Part shown: positions 1-11,757 of the stretch, one piece after another | How the letters are laid out: each line of letters starts with the position of its first letter | Numbering within the stretch: the stretch's first letter is position 1 | DNA from: Letharia columbiana | Taxonomy: Eukaryota; Ascomycota; Lecanoromycetes; Lecanorales; Parmeliaceae | DNA length: 64,000 nucleotides | NCBI RefSeq assembly: GCF_014066305.1 | Contig: NW_023501082.1 | Coordinates: forward strand, 1-64,000 | Direction of reading: 5' to 3' | The notes under the pieces: model-generated | The model's input: the letters and a program-made list of their open reading frames with translations, nothing else | What the model was told of the DNA's origin: nothing | The model's database searches: none | Program-made: the position numbers and the translations under genes

Positions 1-78
1 CGACATCTTCTGCAGGTCTGCTGTCTCAAAACGAGGATCCGAGTCGCGCGACTCGTCACGCTTCTTGTCGTAAACCAT
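1..78 (-). CDS. 5' end of a protein-coding gene running off the left edge
   Basis: Read on the minus strand, an ATG at 78-76 opens 26 codons without a stop up to the window edge. The peptide is charged and hydrophilic, beginning MVYDKKRDESRDSDPRFE. The region upstream of the ATG (79-200) is purine-rich on the plus strand, hence pyrimidine-rich on the coding strand, as is common before fungal start codons. No domain can be recognised from so short a piece. It could also be a chance open frame. Confidence 0.4.
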   Translation of the reverse strand, partial: MVYDKKRDESRDSDPRFETADLQKMS

Positions 79-1189
79 CTCAGAAGCGGATCGGAGGGAA
101 TTGAGAGATTGAGGACCCGGAGAGGATGGAGGAGAGTCGAGGAAGGAAGAGGAGTGGAACGGATATAGGTACGTACTTATGTAACGGTTGATTGCGGGGC
201 ACCACGAGCCACTCTCCTTGGCATTGGCAATTGCGGGGGAGGGCTAGACTGCATTAAGGTTCCGCTTAAGGTTCCGCTCTCTTCCATTGGAGCGAGAAGC
301 GACCGTTGACGACTGCCGTGAAATTGACTTCAATAAAAGGCCATTCGAGCCACATGTATTGAGTACCTAGTGATTCCTTGTGCCACGAAGCAGCCGAAAC
401 AAGGAGGGATTGCACGCGTCTAGAGTGTTCAAGATCCTTCAAAGGCTATCTTATGGCTGGCCTTTCATGGTGTCCACGCTTCTTTCTGCCAGTATTGGGC
501 CATAAATCCAAGAGACGAAACCTTACGGATACAGCACGAGCATATCAAAGCATCTTTCTGAACAAAGAGAATGGATAGCAACATCAAGGAGACGTTACCT
601 CCCTCAACACCACGTTCAACAAACGCTAGTTTCTCGGCCTGAAAGCACGAGAACATTCGACCTAAAGCTTACCGTCAGCCGCGAGGACGGTGGTCGTTCA
701 TATGGCGATGCAACGATGCTTTGGATTTGTTGTGGGGAACTGCTCTCCACTGCTTAGGTGACAGGCCGTCGACCGAGATCTATGACTTGAAACCTAGATG
801 CGAGCACCGCGTACACCGAGGTCCTGATGGAAAGCCAGAGCAAGCTACTCCGATTTTCCCCTTGGGTATTGAAGTCAAAGACCATACGCTTTCCAGAAAC
901 GGGCCTGTTGGAGTCCATAGTTCTCTCGAATTATTCTCAGCCGACTTCTCGTTCTCCTGTGGCGCTCTGACTGAGTCTGCAGCCGTTCCGGACGGATATG
1001 TATGCCGTGGAGGAGATTAGAAATTTGCTGCGGCGGAGATGGTTTTGGGTCGTGAATAGAAATTCGGACACTGGGGCTCTATTAATGTCTGCGTATATAT
1101 TTGCAAATTATGCGCCGTCCCAAATAATGCATGCACAAGTGTTTCAAATAATTCGAGCGCACGGCCGAATATTTTCCCCGACTCCTATA
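79..1189. other. No convincing gene; short open frames only
   Basis: Several 60-100 codon frames occur (for example 721-1020 on the plus strand) but they lack recognisable motifs, good start contexts or splice extensions. 1080-1189 becomes AT-rich as it approaches the inverted-repeat element. No RNA gene was recognised. Confidence 0.5.
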
Positions 1190-1483
1190 CCCGGTAATGC
1201 ACGATCTAAAAATCCGATAAATTTGGAAGCTTCAGTAATGCGTCTTTTCACAACAGTATAATAAAATATTGACAAATCAAATTATAAAACGTAGGACAAG
1301 ATTTCTAAGAGTTCAAGAATTTTTGAGTGTAATAAAGTCTGAGCGAATTCTTTAACCCTACGTCACGTAACGGAGCGGGGGTGAGGTTAGGTTGAGTTTT
1401 TTGGGGAGGGTATCCCCCAAAAACTCAGCCCCGGATTTATCGGATTACAAACCGTGCATTACCTAGTAGCGGGCATTACCGGG
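1190..1483. mobile_element. MITE-like element with terminal inverted repeats and TA target duplication
   Basis: The left end reads CCCGGTAATGC (1190-1200) and the right end reads GCATTACCGGG (1473-1483), a perfect 11-bp inverted repeat. Both ends are flanked outside by TA (1188-1189 and 1484-1485), the target duplication typical of Tc1/mariner-type insertions. A second, subterminal inverted pair lies inside: GGTAATGCACG...AATCCGATAAAT (1193-1222) matches the complement of 1435-1463. The interior is AT-rich, contains no credible transposase frame, and carries a further hairpin at about 1393-1428. The 294-bp length suits a non-autonomous MITE. That it is related to Tc1/mariner is inferred only from the TA duplication. 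Confidence 0.75.
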
Positions 1484-1864
1484 TACACTGTATACACGAG
1501 TAAAGCAGAGGCGGCTCGCCAATCCTTGGCCCGAAAGTCCGCAGTTTCTCCGCCAGCATACACATCAATGGTGATTTCCAATTTCTCACTCTTCACGAAG
1601 TGTCCGGCCGAGAGCAGTAAACGCCGTGTCCGACAATGGCACTGCCATCGCTGCGCGGCCGTGATGGCATCGTGTATAAAGGGGTGACGGTTCCGGCGGA
1701 GAGGAGTGTCCTCCAGAATACGAGCTGTCCACGCCGTCAGCCCGATACGGTAAAGTCTTGGGTCCATGTCCTCGAGTGCCAAATACCTTCGCCCTCTCCC
1801 TAGGTCCTTTCGATTCGCCAAAACTCCGAGTCCCTTGAGCAACGCCGAATCACCGGCGACCGCA

Positions 1865-2634
1865 ATGACAAACACCAAGCCTCTCCTAGCCTTTTACGGT
1901 GCAACAGGTGGTTCCACCCTTGCAGCACTTGTGCCCGCTCTCAAAGCCGGCTACGATTGCACTGCTCGTGAGCATCCCTTCTCTCCACTGCCAACCCACC
2001 CGCTGACTCCCCATCAGTCGTCCGCACCCCCTCCAAACTCACCGCCCTCCTTCTCGAAAAAGCCGTCCCACAATCCGCCATAGACACCCACCTCACCATC
2101 TCCAAAGGCGACGTCTTGAACACCCAAGACTGCAGGGGAACCCTGACCCTCCACGGCCGTACCGCCGACATCGTCATCTCCGGCATCGGCGTCCCCCCCA
2201 CAGGCCCCGAAATCACAGTCTGCACCACCACCGCCAACAACATCCTCTCCGCCCTCCCGACCCTGCCCCCGACCGCATCCGGGAAGAAAGCCCTCTTCGT
2301 CGCCCTCTCCACCACCGGCGTGTCGGACGGACCGCGCGATGTCCCGCTCCTGTTCGCGCCGCTGTATCATTGGTTCTTGGCGAATCCGCACCAGGATAAG
2401 AGAAAGATGGAGAAGGCGATTGGGGAACAGACGGATAACTTTGTGATTGTGCGTCCGAGTCTTTTGACGAATGGAAAGGCGCAGGGGGGGAGGAAGATTA
2501 AGGTTGGGACTGAGGGGGAGCCGGTCGTTGGGTATGTGATTAGTAGGGAGGATGTGGGACTTTGGATGTTTGAGAATCTGGTGCAGGGTGATGGGGCTAG
2601 GTATGTGGGGCAGAAGGTTATCATTACTCATTGA
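1865..2634 (+). CDS. NAD(P)-binding Rossmann-fold protein (NmrA/SDR-like)
   Basis: Two exons, 1865-1967 and 2018-2634, separated by a 50-bp GTGAGC...CAG intron with a GCTGAC branch site; the product is 239 aa. The N-terminus has a hydrophobic strand followed by GATGGSTLAAL at about residues 10-20, the glycine-rich dinucleotide-binding loop of atypical SDR/NmrA-like proteins. Exon 2 continues with a strand containing DIVISGIG and a later VRPSLLTNG segment, both usual for this fold. The start was chosen because its ATG immediately precedes the first beta strand; the same frame is open further upstream without similar character. Substrate and pathway are not evident. It is probably a cytosolic oxidoreductase or a NAD(P)-sensing protein. 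Confidence 0.85.
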
Positions 2635-3158
2635 GAAGGGGGGGAGGGGGTGGGAGATGAGGATGGTAGGGGCGGTGGTAATGGGACGAGAGAGGGCACG
2701 GAATGCGGGAGAAGCGATGATTGTTCGTGTACTAGTACGGAGTTCCGTTGCTTTTATGGATTTTAGGACAGGTTAGCCGAAGATACAATCGTCACAGCAA
2801 TCTACCTTTCTCGAGATTTTCACAATCATAATCACTCGGACCTTCTCAATCTCCCCATCTCTCGCGGTGTCCACGTCGCTGGAACGCTACTTTAGGTCCA
2901 GGGGCAAGTCCAGACAAAGTAGTGAACATTCTTGGCTCCCGCCAAACCTGACATTCACAGATTTATTTTTGAACGGATGAACTCTCTAGACCAGCCGCAC
3001 TGGCAGAAAACGCAAAGGTAGCAATGTTAACACTCTGCTCGACAGGGTGAAACCCGCCCGCACAGGACAGAAAGTCTCCTGTCAGGCCCAAACACGCGCG
3101 TTGCTTCATCAATCGTTGAGACATCCATAACCACGCACTTAGTAAAGCAAAGCAACAT
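2635..3158. other. Intergenic region between convergent genes
   Basis: This is the 3' flank of two convergent genes. A minus-strand frame at 2963-3334 overlaps the tail of the next gene and looks like a shadow. No terminator or RNA gene was recognised. Confidence 0.5.
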
Positions 3159-4556
3159 TCAACCATCATAACCATCATCATCCTCGTCACCGCCGAGCGC
3201 ATACTCCAAATCTTCCCGCTCACAGCCTCGAGGCCCAAGGCCGAAATGCCTTCTCTCACGCCCAATCGCGTAGGGATCTCTGCTACGGCCCACGTATGCG
3301 CCCCTCCTGCCGAATTGCTCGTCTTCGTCTTCATCGTCGGTGTCGTCTCCGTGGCGACCGTTACGGCGGGGATGTTTTGGAGGGCGACGGTGGTAAGGGG
3401 GTGGGACTGGATAGACGACGAGGGGTTTTAGGCGGGTGCGCATGAAGCTTTCGCTTGAGACTTGGCTTATGGCTTCTTCTTCTTCTTCTTCTTCTTCTTC
3501 TTCTTCTTCTTCTTCTTCTTCTTCTTCTTCTTCTTCTCTTTCTCCTTCTCCTTCTCCTTCTCCTTCTCCTTCGCCTTCTCCTTCTCCTTCGTCTTCCTCG
3601 CGGCCCCAATGATAGCGGTGGCTTGAGGCAGATCTGTGCTCGTCTCGAGGCTCGTCTTCATCGTACATCCAAGGATGCGCTCTTAGCGGCTTGCGTACAT
3701 GGTCCCTACTATGGGGGCGAAGCGGTGCATGTCTTACTCTATCTCCGTGAGGATCGTACAACTCACTTTCAAAGTACGGCGGAAGACCTCCAGCTATGGG
3801 GACTCTGCGTACCATACGCGGCTGGTTGTCTCTTTCTCTGTGAACTTCGTACATTCGGTCTCCGGGAATTTCACAGGTCTCGTTTGTAGGAAGTGGCGGG
3901 CGGTTCCTGGGGTCTCGCACGTCGAGGGTTTGGTTTCCGCGATACGACGGGCGGCCTTGATTGTGGTGGTATCTTTGCCATGGGTACCGCTGCTGTCCAC
4001 GTACATGAGTGCCGCGTCCATCAAGCCTAGGCGGCTTGCCATGCCAATACTCATCATTGCCGCCATTTCTGCGGTCTTCAGGTCGTTTGTAGCGTGGACT
4101 TTCTCGGCGTGGGTAGAGCTCTTTTTTATATCGCTCTCGATTAGGGTGCACGTGAAGCCAGAACATGAATTCATTTTCATATCTTGCTTTGCGGTCTGGC
4201 ACGTGTTTGCAAGGGATGGTGAATCCTTGACGCTGCCATTGGGCTCGTTCATGTTCGAACTCACGATAGACAGGGTCCTGTGCGAGACCATCCGGGATCC
4301 AGTCTGAACTCTCTGGATCGTTTCGAAGTAACGACTTAATAGGGTTATCTGGACGTACAGTGATAGGTTTCTCACCGTAGAGCACAGGAGGTAGTTCGAA
4401 ATTTTTCCCATCACGCAAAATGGTGCGTGGGCGATTGTAGGTTCCGGGATTTCTGCCGCCGCGTTGATTGTTTTTGACACGCATGTCCATTTCTCTCATG
4501 GCCGCCTTCCTCATGGGCGACCTTGTGCCCGGCGCAGGAATTGCATGGCGTGACAT
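3159..4556 (-). CDS. Basic, Arg/Pro-rich hypothetical protein with a polyglutamate tract
   Basis: One intronless frame of 465 codons from ATG at 4556-4554 to TGA at 3161-3159. The N-terminal 130 residues are moderately complex and contain segments such as RTILRDGKNFELPPVLYG. The middle is rich in R, H, P, G and Y. Near residues 315-360 comes a (GE)n run followed by about 20 consecutive glutamates, and the C-terminus is acidic (DDTDDEDEDE, GGDEDDDGYDG). I recognise no domain. The composition suggests a largely disordered nuclear or RNA-associated protein, which is inference. The glutamate run is encoded by a trinucleotide repeat, so its length probably varies between strains. Confidence 0.65.
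   Translation of the reverse strand: MSRHAIPAPGTRSPMRKAAMREMDMRVKNNQRGGRNPGTYNRPRTILRDGKNFELPPVLYGEKPITVRPDNPIKSLLRNDPESSDWIPDGLAQDPVYREFEHERAQWQRQGFTIPCKHVPDRKARYENEFMFWLHVHPNRERYKKELYPRRESPRYKRPEDRRNGGNDEYWHGKPPRLDGRGTHVRGQQRYPWQRYHHNQGRPSYRGNQTLDVRDPRNRPPLPTNETCEIPGDRMYEVHRERDNQPRMVRRVPIAGGLPPYFESELYDPHGDRVRHAPLRPHSRDHVRKPLRAHPWMYDEDEPRDEHRSASSHRYHWGREEDEGEGEGEGEGEGEGEGEREEEEEEEEEEEEEEEEEEEEEAISQVSSESFMRTRLKPLVVYPVPPPYHRRPPKHPRRNGRHGDDTDDEDEDEQFGRRGAYVGRSRDPYAIGRERRHFGLGPRGCEREDLEYALGGDEDDDGYDG
3474..3600. repeat. (CTT)n / (CTCCTT)n microsatellite inside a coding region
   Basis: About 20 uninterrupted CTT units are followed by CTCCTT hexamers with a single GCC-containing interruption. On the minus strand these encode the polyglutamate and glycine-glutamate runs of the gene at 3159-4556. 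All three forward frames stay open through the tract, which explains several spurious leucine- and arginine-rich frames here. Confidence 0.95.
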
Positions 4557-5561
4557 GGCGTAGAGAGAAACGTGATCGACAGCTTGAAGCGCACTATGTA
4601 ATCAAGTACTTATAAACTGCTCCGGAACTCGGGTCAACGAAGGACTTCAGAGATTCTTTCTTGGCTACGGTGAGAGAGCAGAAAAGGGTCAGGAAGGTAG
4701 GTGCCACCTACTTAAGTAAGAATGTAGAAGATCGTCCGGGTGCTTCAGGTGATTGACAAATATGAAGCAAAGAAAGATTGGCAGAAAAGCAGGCCATAAT
4801 ATGTTTGCAAGGCAATCGGAAGATGCTCCGGCCCGCCTGCGCAATCAGGCATCCTCAGGCTATCCAATGACTTATCGTACATTCCATGTAGGCAGACTCA
4901 TCAAAGAGACTCACATTGTGTGAGACGACACCGTATGTAGATATTAGGTAACATATTGTTCGAAGAGTATGCAGGAAAGAGAACTTCCTGAGATGCATTT
5001 TACCGTGGGAAGTTCGGATCGAGAGGGTCTTTATCTGCCTTATGAGAGCGATTCCCTGGATGGAAAGAGCCAAGGTACATGTCGGCAAAGATTTATTAGT
5101 AGTATCTAAGGGGAATATGGCTTCACATGATCGTGAGAAGAACAGTCTGAATGTTGTACTGTTGTATCAGTCTGTCTCTGTCCAATTTTGCGGGTTTGCC
5201 AGCGCGCCAGTGTCGTGTGCCTCTCCGATAGCGCGCCATTGCGTATATTTCATCACGGCTCTAAAAGCTTGAACCGCGATTGGTCCCTCGGTCGAATCCT
5301 GCCCTTTTCTCCTACTGGCTCCTTCACCTTAAACATCTTCGACCACTTGGTACCTCTCTGACACTTCTCTCGCATCTTATTCTCAAAGGCATAGCTAGTA
5401 AGCTGTAAACCCGAAGACGAAACTCCACCACTTTTTCCTTCACCTACGGCGACAAGATCTTCGATTTCTCCACCAAGACCACCCTTCGTCAAAAAAGCTT
5501 GCTTGATTTGCTGCAATCTGAAATCTTCTGGTCCAACAATCGCCACTTCGAAACCACAATC
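4557..5561. other. Divergent intergenic region (promoters of the flanking genes)
   Basis: About 1 kb between the divergent starts at 4556 (minus) and 5562 (plus). 5280-5560 is pyrimidine-rich and probably contains the leader of the GYF gene. No specific operator could be identified. Confidence 0.5.
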
Positions 5562-8500
5562 ATGCCTTCTCCATTCACCTCGAGCTTTGCCTCGGCAGCG
5601 GCAGGGAACACCACGACCGAAGGGGGAGCCAATGGCCGAAATACTGCGAGCGGGGATTGGTACGTGACACAGAAGCAGTCTCTACTCTTGGCGCCGCAGT
5701 GACCGCTTCATCATGCATGAACCTAACAAACATGATTCTCTAGGACGCGCGCTCGCACAAATGGCGCAACCCAAACCTTTCGTCGACCATCCGTGGCAAC
5801 AAACATCTCTCAGCAAAAAGAGAGCGGCCAGTCTAACAATAATCCTACGCCATCGAGCGCCAACGTCTACGTTCCCCCTCACATGAACTCAAACTACCAG
5901 TCATCCTACAATCGCAACGGTCCATCTGCTGAAACTCGCTATTCAAAGGATCAGCTTCTCGACTTGTTTAGATCGCAGGAGAGAAATGGATTTCCAAGCA
6001 CGAATGTCAATGACCTCTTTGTCGATGGCTGGCGTCCAGGCACCGTCAATGGGACGAGCAATGGAGGATGGGGCAAGAGAGATGATAATAAGGAAGCCTC
6101 AGGGCCAGATATTTGCTGGGATCATGAGGGTAGCGTTAATCCCATAGCGGTGCAGGAGATGAGTGAGGAGGAGAAAGAGGTATATCGAACCGTGGCGATG
6201 ATTGCATGGAAGTCAATAGTCGCTGATGAGGAGTCTAGGCTTTCTCTACATCGGTCAATTCGCCACTGAAACCGCCAACTCAGAACGCTAACAAGGATGG
6301 TACGCCGAACAATGGAAACGTCAACCGGCGAACCTCCATCACGCAATCTCAAAATGCTATGAACAATTCTCCCTCCACACGTCCTGGTGCTCGACGTCGA
6401 GAATCTGGCGGCGATCTATTGCAAAATCCATTGGCGTCTCCGACCGGCAACAACAGGTTTTCAAGAGAAGAGTCCAGCATCTCTTCACCTCCACCATCCC
6501 TGCTTCGACGGACTACAGACTTCAAAGATAACTTTGGACCGAGCTTGGAAGACAAGGACAGAGAGATCGGAGGGCCCAGTGTTGCTACGGCCTCACCCTT
6601 TGGCTCATTGAGGAGGACAACCACACAGCCAGTAAGCACAGGTATTAATGGACCCTCGTCACCTTGGTCTGGCGCTCCATCATCAACAGGTTTCTCACCG
6701 ATGGGAGCTTTCGGCAATTTTGCTATTGGTAGTGGGTCCGCGCAAACTCCGACAGCGGATGAAAAGAAGCCTGGATTTGGTAGTGTACGCGGTCAAAGTC
6801 GATTTAAAGACCTGATGGGGACTGTAAACCCTGAGGATACGGAGTCAAAAGTGAAGAAGAAGGCATCAGTGAACAGTCTGGAACGTTTGGCAGAGTCAGC
6901 GAATGGACCCACACAGGCGCAATGGGCTAATGACCGCACGGCACTGCCCAGGAATATGCCTGCAGATTTATATGGAGACGAGGAAGACTTTGGCACAGGT
7001 AGTGCGGCTCTGGGAGGCGATGACGCTGGTCCACCTCTGCCGCAGTCTTCCAGATACAGGAATCCTGACCGTCAGACTTCCTATGATGACATTGGATTTT
7101 CGTCTCTGGGTCTGTCTTCTGAAATGCCTCCTTTCCGCGAATTGATGCAGCGTCGGGACTTCGCTCAGCAACAGACTCCTCAAAGCCGCAACCAAGGAAT
7201 GGGATACTCGAACGAGCCGATGAGCCCAACAAATACGAACCCGTATCAAAGCCCAGAGGGTGAGAAAGCCATTCCTGAAGATGTTGATACCGATGAGGTC
7301 GACCTTCGCAACTCACAGTATCCTGGTGCTGGACCGTTCGGTCATGCTGCTCGGGGTTTCCAGAATCAGCTAGATGCACAGACAGGGGATCGGAGCCAAA
7401 CCTCGAGCACTGGCGCTTCACGAGGGTTTCCAAGCTTGGGTGGACCAGGAGATCTCGGTAGTCTAGGTGGATCAGGGGCCTGGTCAGCGGCCCCAGGCGC
7501 GATTGGTACCCCAAGTAGGGCACAGCCTGGTTTCGGAGCGGCTTTTGGTGACTCAGCATTTGGATCGCTTGCTGATATTACCTCACGAAGCCAGAGTGGA
7601 CTCAGTGGTTCGACTCTTTTTGGTGCTGGTGCTCCGGGAACTACCAATCGAAACAGCAAGATGAGCTCTTTGCTTCCTAATGCCGTGCAAGACCAGATGC
7701 GAGGGGAGACGTCGAGGCATGAGCAAGCGTTTGGAGATGGTGGTGATGCTTTTATGAGGGACCCTGGTCACAATGCTCCAGGATTTGGATTGCGAGACAT
7801 GGACACCTCTTCACGCCTCGGACGGGGTGGAATGGATGAAATGTTTGGCAATCTAGAAAATCGAGGCCGTGGTTTGCAGGGTCTTGCTTCACCTTTCGCT
7901 ACTACCGAAGCTGGCCAAACCACGTCGAGTCAAGCGCCAATGTCAGCTTCTGTGCAAACCCCGTTCTCTGCCGGACCATCTGGGGGCAATTACTTTACTC
8001 GGTCTCAGGAACAAGATTCCAGCTCCAGTCAGATGCCTGCTTCTCAGCAACGACAGATGGTGATGCCGGATCGTATGCGATGGATTTATCGAGATCCTTC
8101 TGGCAACACTCAAGGGCCATGGTCTGGACTTGAAATGCATGACTGGTACAAGGCAGGATTCTTCTCACCCGAGCTTCAAGTCAAGAAGCTCGAAGATGCT
8201 GATTACGAGCCCCTTGCTCAACTCATTCGGCGTATCGGGAATTCACGAGAACCCTTCTTAGTCCCCCAAATTGGCATTCCTCACGGTTCATCAGCTCCTA
8301 TACCTAGTAGTACCACCGCTACTTCTGGCGCTGTTCCCGCTACGACTCCATCTGCCGCGCAACCGCCGTTCGCAAGCAGCTTTCCTAGCTTCGGTACCAC
8401 TCTCTCAGCTGAGCAGCAGAATGCTTTGGAGAGGCGCAAGCAAGAGGAGCAGTATTTGATGGCAAGGCAGAAGGAGCACTTGGCGCAACAGCAGGTGATG

Positions 8501-10455
8501 CTCAAGCAGATGCAGCACATGGGTGGGGTTCATGGTCAGCAACTGCATCACCATTCTAGTGCCCACAGTCTGCAAAGTCAACCAAGCTACGGCAGCATAA
8601 CTTCTCCTGGTGCTCCTATCGGTTACCAGCCGTCTCCTGGCCAAGGGCCGATCCAACCGCCAGCGTCTGTCCAAGGCTTTTTCGATGGTCTATCCAGGAA
8701 TGCTGGCCCTTTAGGAGCAGGCGCTGATCCGTTGAGCTCGGTACGTGAGGAGGATCTACCAAGATTGATGGAACGTCTTGGCATGGGACGCGGGAGTCAG
8801 CAACCGTTCAGTGACTCAGTTTATGCCCAAGATCCAGGTCATCAACAGCATGTAGCTGCAATGCTACAGGAAAGAGATCGACAACGACGAGAGCAAGAGC
8901 AGTACGATCTGTTGCAACGAGGGAATGATGACCAGCGAACAACAGCGGAACGACTCGAGCAGTATCATCGGTTGAGAGCGCAGGAAGAGCAGCAACAACT
9001 GCAAGCGCCAGGTCCAATTGGTGGGCATGTTAATCGCCAGACATTGGATCTTAATCTTGCAGGGCAACAGCAAATGCATGACGTAGGACACGAATATCAA
9101 GATCTCCCACAGCAAACTCACAACGAACCCGAGCCGCTCTCCCTATCCGAGCAGGTTCAGAAAGCCGCCGCCAAGCAGCAACCCGCTTCCCAGCCTCAAT
9201 CGCCGTGGGCAAAAGTTGACTCCGGCTTACCTCAACCCTTCCCTCCACCTCAGTCATCTTCGCCAATGCCAGCTCCAACCCCACAGAGAAACAGACAGAG
9301 CGTTGCAGATGCTTTGAATGCTGAGTCACAAACCCCGTCCCAAGCCGACTCAGTTGAGACGCCCGGTGCTGCCCTCGCGCCATGGGCCAAGGAGCCAGCT
9401 GAGGGTTCGAAAGGACCCTCACTAAAGGAGATCCAAGCGTTGGAAGCCAAGAATGCAGCTCAAAAGGAAGAGATTGCAGTCGCCGCCCGACGAGCTGTAG
9501 CCGAGCAAGAGCGTCTCAGTCAACAGAATCAGCCTGTTGCACCAGCGCCAGGCTTACCGTCGTCGGCCAACTGGGCAAGCAGCATCTCGCCTGCTATTCC
9601 TACCACCACTGGCGCCTCACCTTGGGCAAAGCCGGCAGCTGGTAAGCCGGCAGTCGCAACACCTGTTACAGGAGCCAAGAAGACATTAGCACAGATACAG
9701 AAAGAAGAGGAAGCCCGAAAGAACCGCGCCACCGCCGCCGCTGCTGCGAATGCTGCAGCAAATGCTTCTGCCACTGCGGCTCTTGCGGGTGGGAAACGCT
9801 ATGCCGAATTGGCTAGTAAAGCCAGCGTGCCTACCCCTTTGACCTCAAGTGCTGCATGGACTACGGTGGGCGCAAGTGGTAAGGTGAAGACACCTACTGC
9901 GCCTGCTCCAAGTTTGAGCACGAGATCTGCGAGCGGTGGTATTGTGCAGCCTTCAGCGTCGGCGGCTAAGCCCAAGCCGATCGTAACCACATCCACGAAA
10001 GGACCTGGGAACCAACAACTTGCGAACCAGGAGTTCCAGAGGTGGACCAAGAGCGCTTTGAGCAAAGGTCTTAATTCGAACATGAATGGTGAATACCCTC
10101 ATTAGCTCTAATCTGCCACTACAACTAATGAGCCTTAGTTGACGATTTTGTATCCCAACTTCTCATGCTACCACCTGAAGCCGACATCATCTCTGACTCT
10201 ATCTATGCCTCCTCCCAAACCCTCGACGGTCGCCGTTTCGCAGAGGAATTTGTCCGCCGCCGCAAACTTGCCGACCGTGGCGTCGTGCCTGATTCTGCTT
10301 CTACTCCGGGATTCTCGTCTCCCATGAATGCTAGTGAGAGTAAAAGCGGTGGTGGGTGGAGTGAGGTGGCGAAGAAGGGGCCTCAGGCTGCCAAAGAGGA
10401 GACGAATTCGGCTTTCAAGGTTGTGGCGGGGAAGAAGAAGGGCGGGAAGAAGTAG
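5562..10455 (+). CDS. GYF-domain protein (SMY2/GIGYF family)
   Basis: Four exons: 5562-5659, 5744-6179, 6239-10088 and 10139-10455, giving 1566 aa. All junctions keep phase and have GT...AG ends. The GYF domain lies at about residues 785-850 and shows the hallmark WIYRDPSGNTQGPWSGLEM with a following HDWYKAGFF, the pocket that binds proline-rich peptides. Conserved N-terminal motifs include FASAAAGN and TFRRPSV. Downstream is a Q-rich, probably coiled-coil segment (about 880-1060), an Ala-rich helix (EEEARKNRA) and a C-terminal module (LLMLPPEADIISDSIY, then FAEEFVRRRKLADRG). Family members (yeast Smy2/Syh1, animal GIGYF) act in translational repression, mRNA decay and COPII-linked processes. 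The length is usual for Pezizomycotina and no defect is visible. Confidence 0.95.
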
Positions 10456-11757
10456 TTCGGTCAGGAGACCGACAAAGAGAGTTGAGTGCTTGTGAAGCAT
10501 TGCATTGGTGTGACTGTACGATCAGTAGACTAGTGGCCATGTGCTGGATAGAGAATATGAATGAAAATGGTACTTGAACGAGATACCTGCCAGCTTTCTT
10601 CCGAACTAGCGCCGGGGTCTGTATGTCACTTCAGCGCAGTCTTCAAAACACATCGTCTAGGACCAGTGATAGCGATGTGAACAAGTCTAGACGGCTTACA
10701 GATCCGCTCCAACCCGCGGTCAAACTGCTGCAACATAGCATCTCCGAATTTGCATGCCTCTAGCGAACTTGTCGATTCGAGCGTTCCCGTCAACGATGCC
10801 GGTGATGACCTTATCCCCCCGCAGCGGGGTCACCAACGTTGATAGTCTGCAAACTGCGGGCATAGAGTCTCCGATGGAGAAGGCTGCGACCATCACCGAC
10901 GGAGGAAGCCCGAGCTGATGCCCCTGAACATCCCACCAATGACAATATATCGGAAAGATTGAAGGTGTGGAAGATCTCAGATCTGGTGTTGTGCCGAAGG
11001 GGAAAGGCTGTGGGTTGGAATCGTGAGTGCCATTTCCGCTTCACAGTAACAAACAGCTCTGGCGACGCATTACAGGACTGTTCTATATGGGATGTCCCAA
11101 ATGTGACGCGTCACAGTTCTCCTCGCCTTGCATTCTTAGTATACTTTTACTATCTCCATTCGCTCAATCCTACTGTGCTCAACCCCTTCCCCAACGTTTG
11201 GGGATAGACCTCCCTCTTCTATGCATGGTCGCAAAGGGGCACCTGCTCCTCGGTGCTATCGTCGAAGTGGCCGTCCGGTATGATTGCTTAAAATGAAGCG
11301 TTTACCTTTTCCATGCCGTACTTCGCTCTCATTCTGATTGCCACCTTTTGATCGCCGAGTGGAGCGGCATTGTTCACCTTTGCAGCGCGTTTGGTCGCTC
11401 GGTATGTGCGAGGCGCAAGAGCGGCTGAAAAGGAAACATCTCGAAATGCGACTCTTTTTCCGCTCAAATTTTGCTTCTATTTGACACTAATTAATCAAGC
11501 GCAGTGTCTGTCCTTGTTTTGGTACATAGAGCCCTCGAAGAGCGTTTTCCTTCGTTACAATGTTGCACCGGAGTTGCACGTCTGCTCTTGCTGAGCTCTT
11601 GGGTTTTCTTTTCGTTGTAGCTCGCTTCCCTACAGTTGCGTCGGGGATAGGATTCTCGCGAACCAAGTCACTAGCCAGGCGATCCATGGTAAAAGCTCCC
11701 GGTCACCTAACACTATGGAGTCTTGCTGATTGAGCACACAGGTTCTCGAGTGCTTCT
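10456..11757. other. Intergenic, no gene recognised
   Basis: Frames here are short (up to about 90 codons) and unconvincing. The right part may hold the promoter or untranslated first exons of the next gene. No RNA gene or repeat was seen. Confidence 0.5.

Noticed and set aside
1459..1878. Minus-strand frame of 139 codons overlapping the start of the Rossmann-fold gene
   Set aside because: Its nominal start is not an ATG, it overlaps the well-supported plus-strand exon and the MITE edge, and no motif was recognised.
3361..3661. Arginine-, lysine- and leucine-rich frames across the CTT repeat
   Set aside because: Artefacts of a trinucleotide repeat that is open in every frame.
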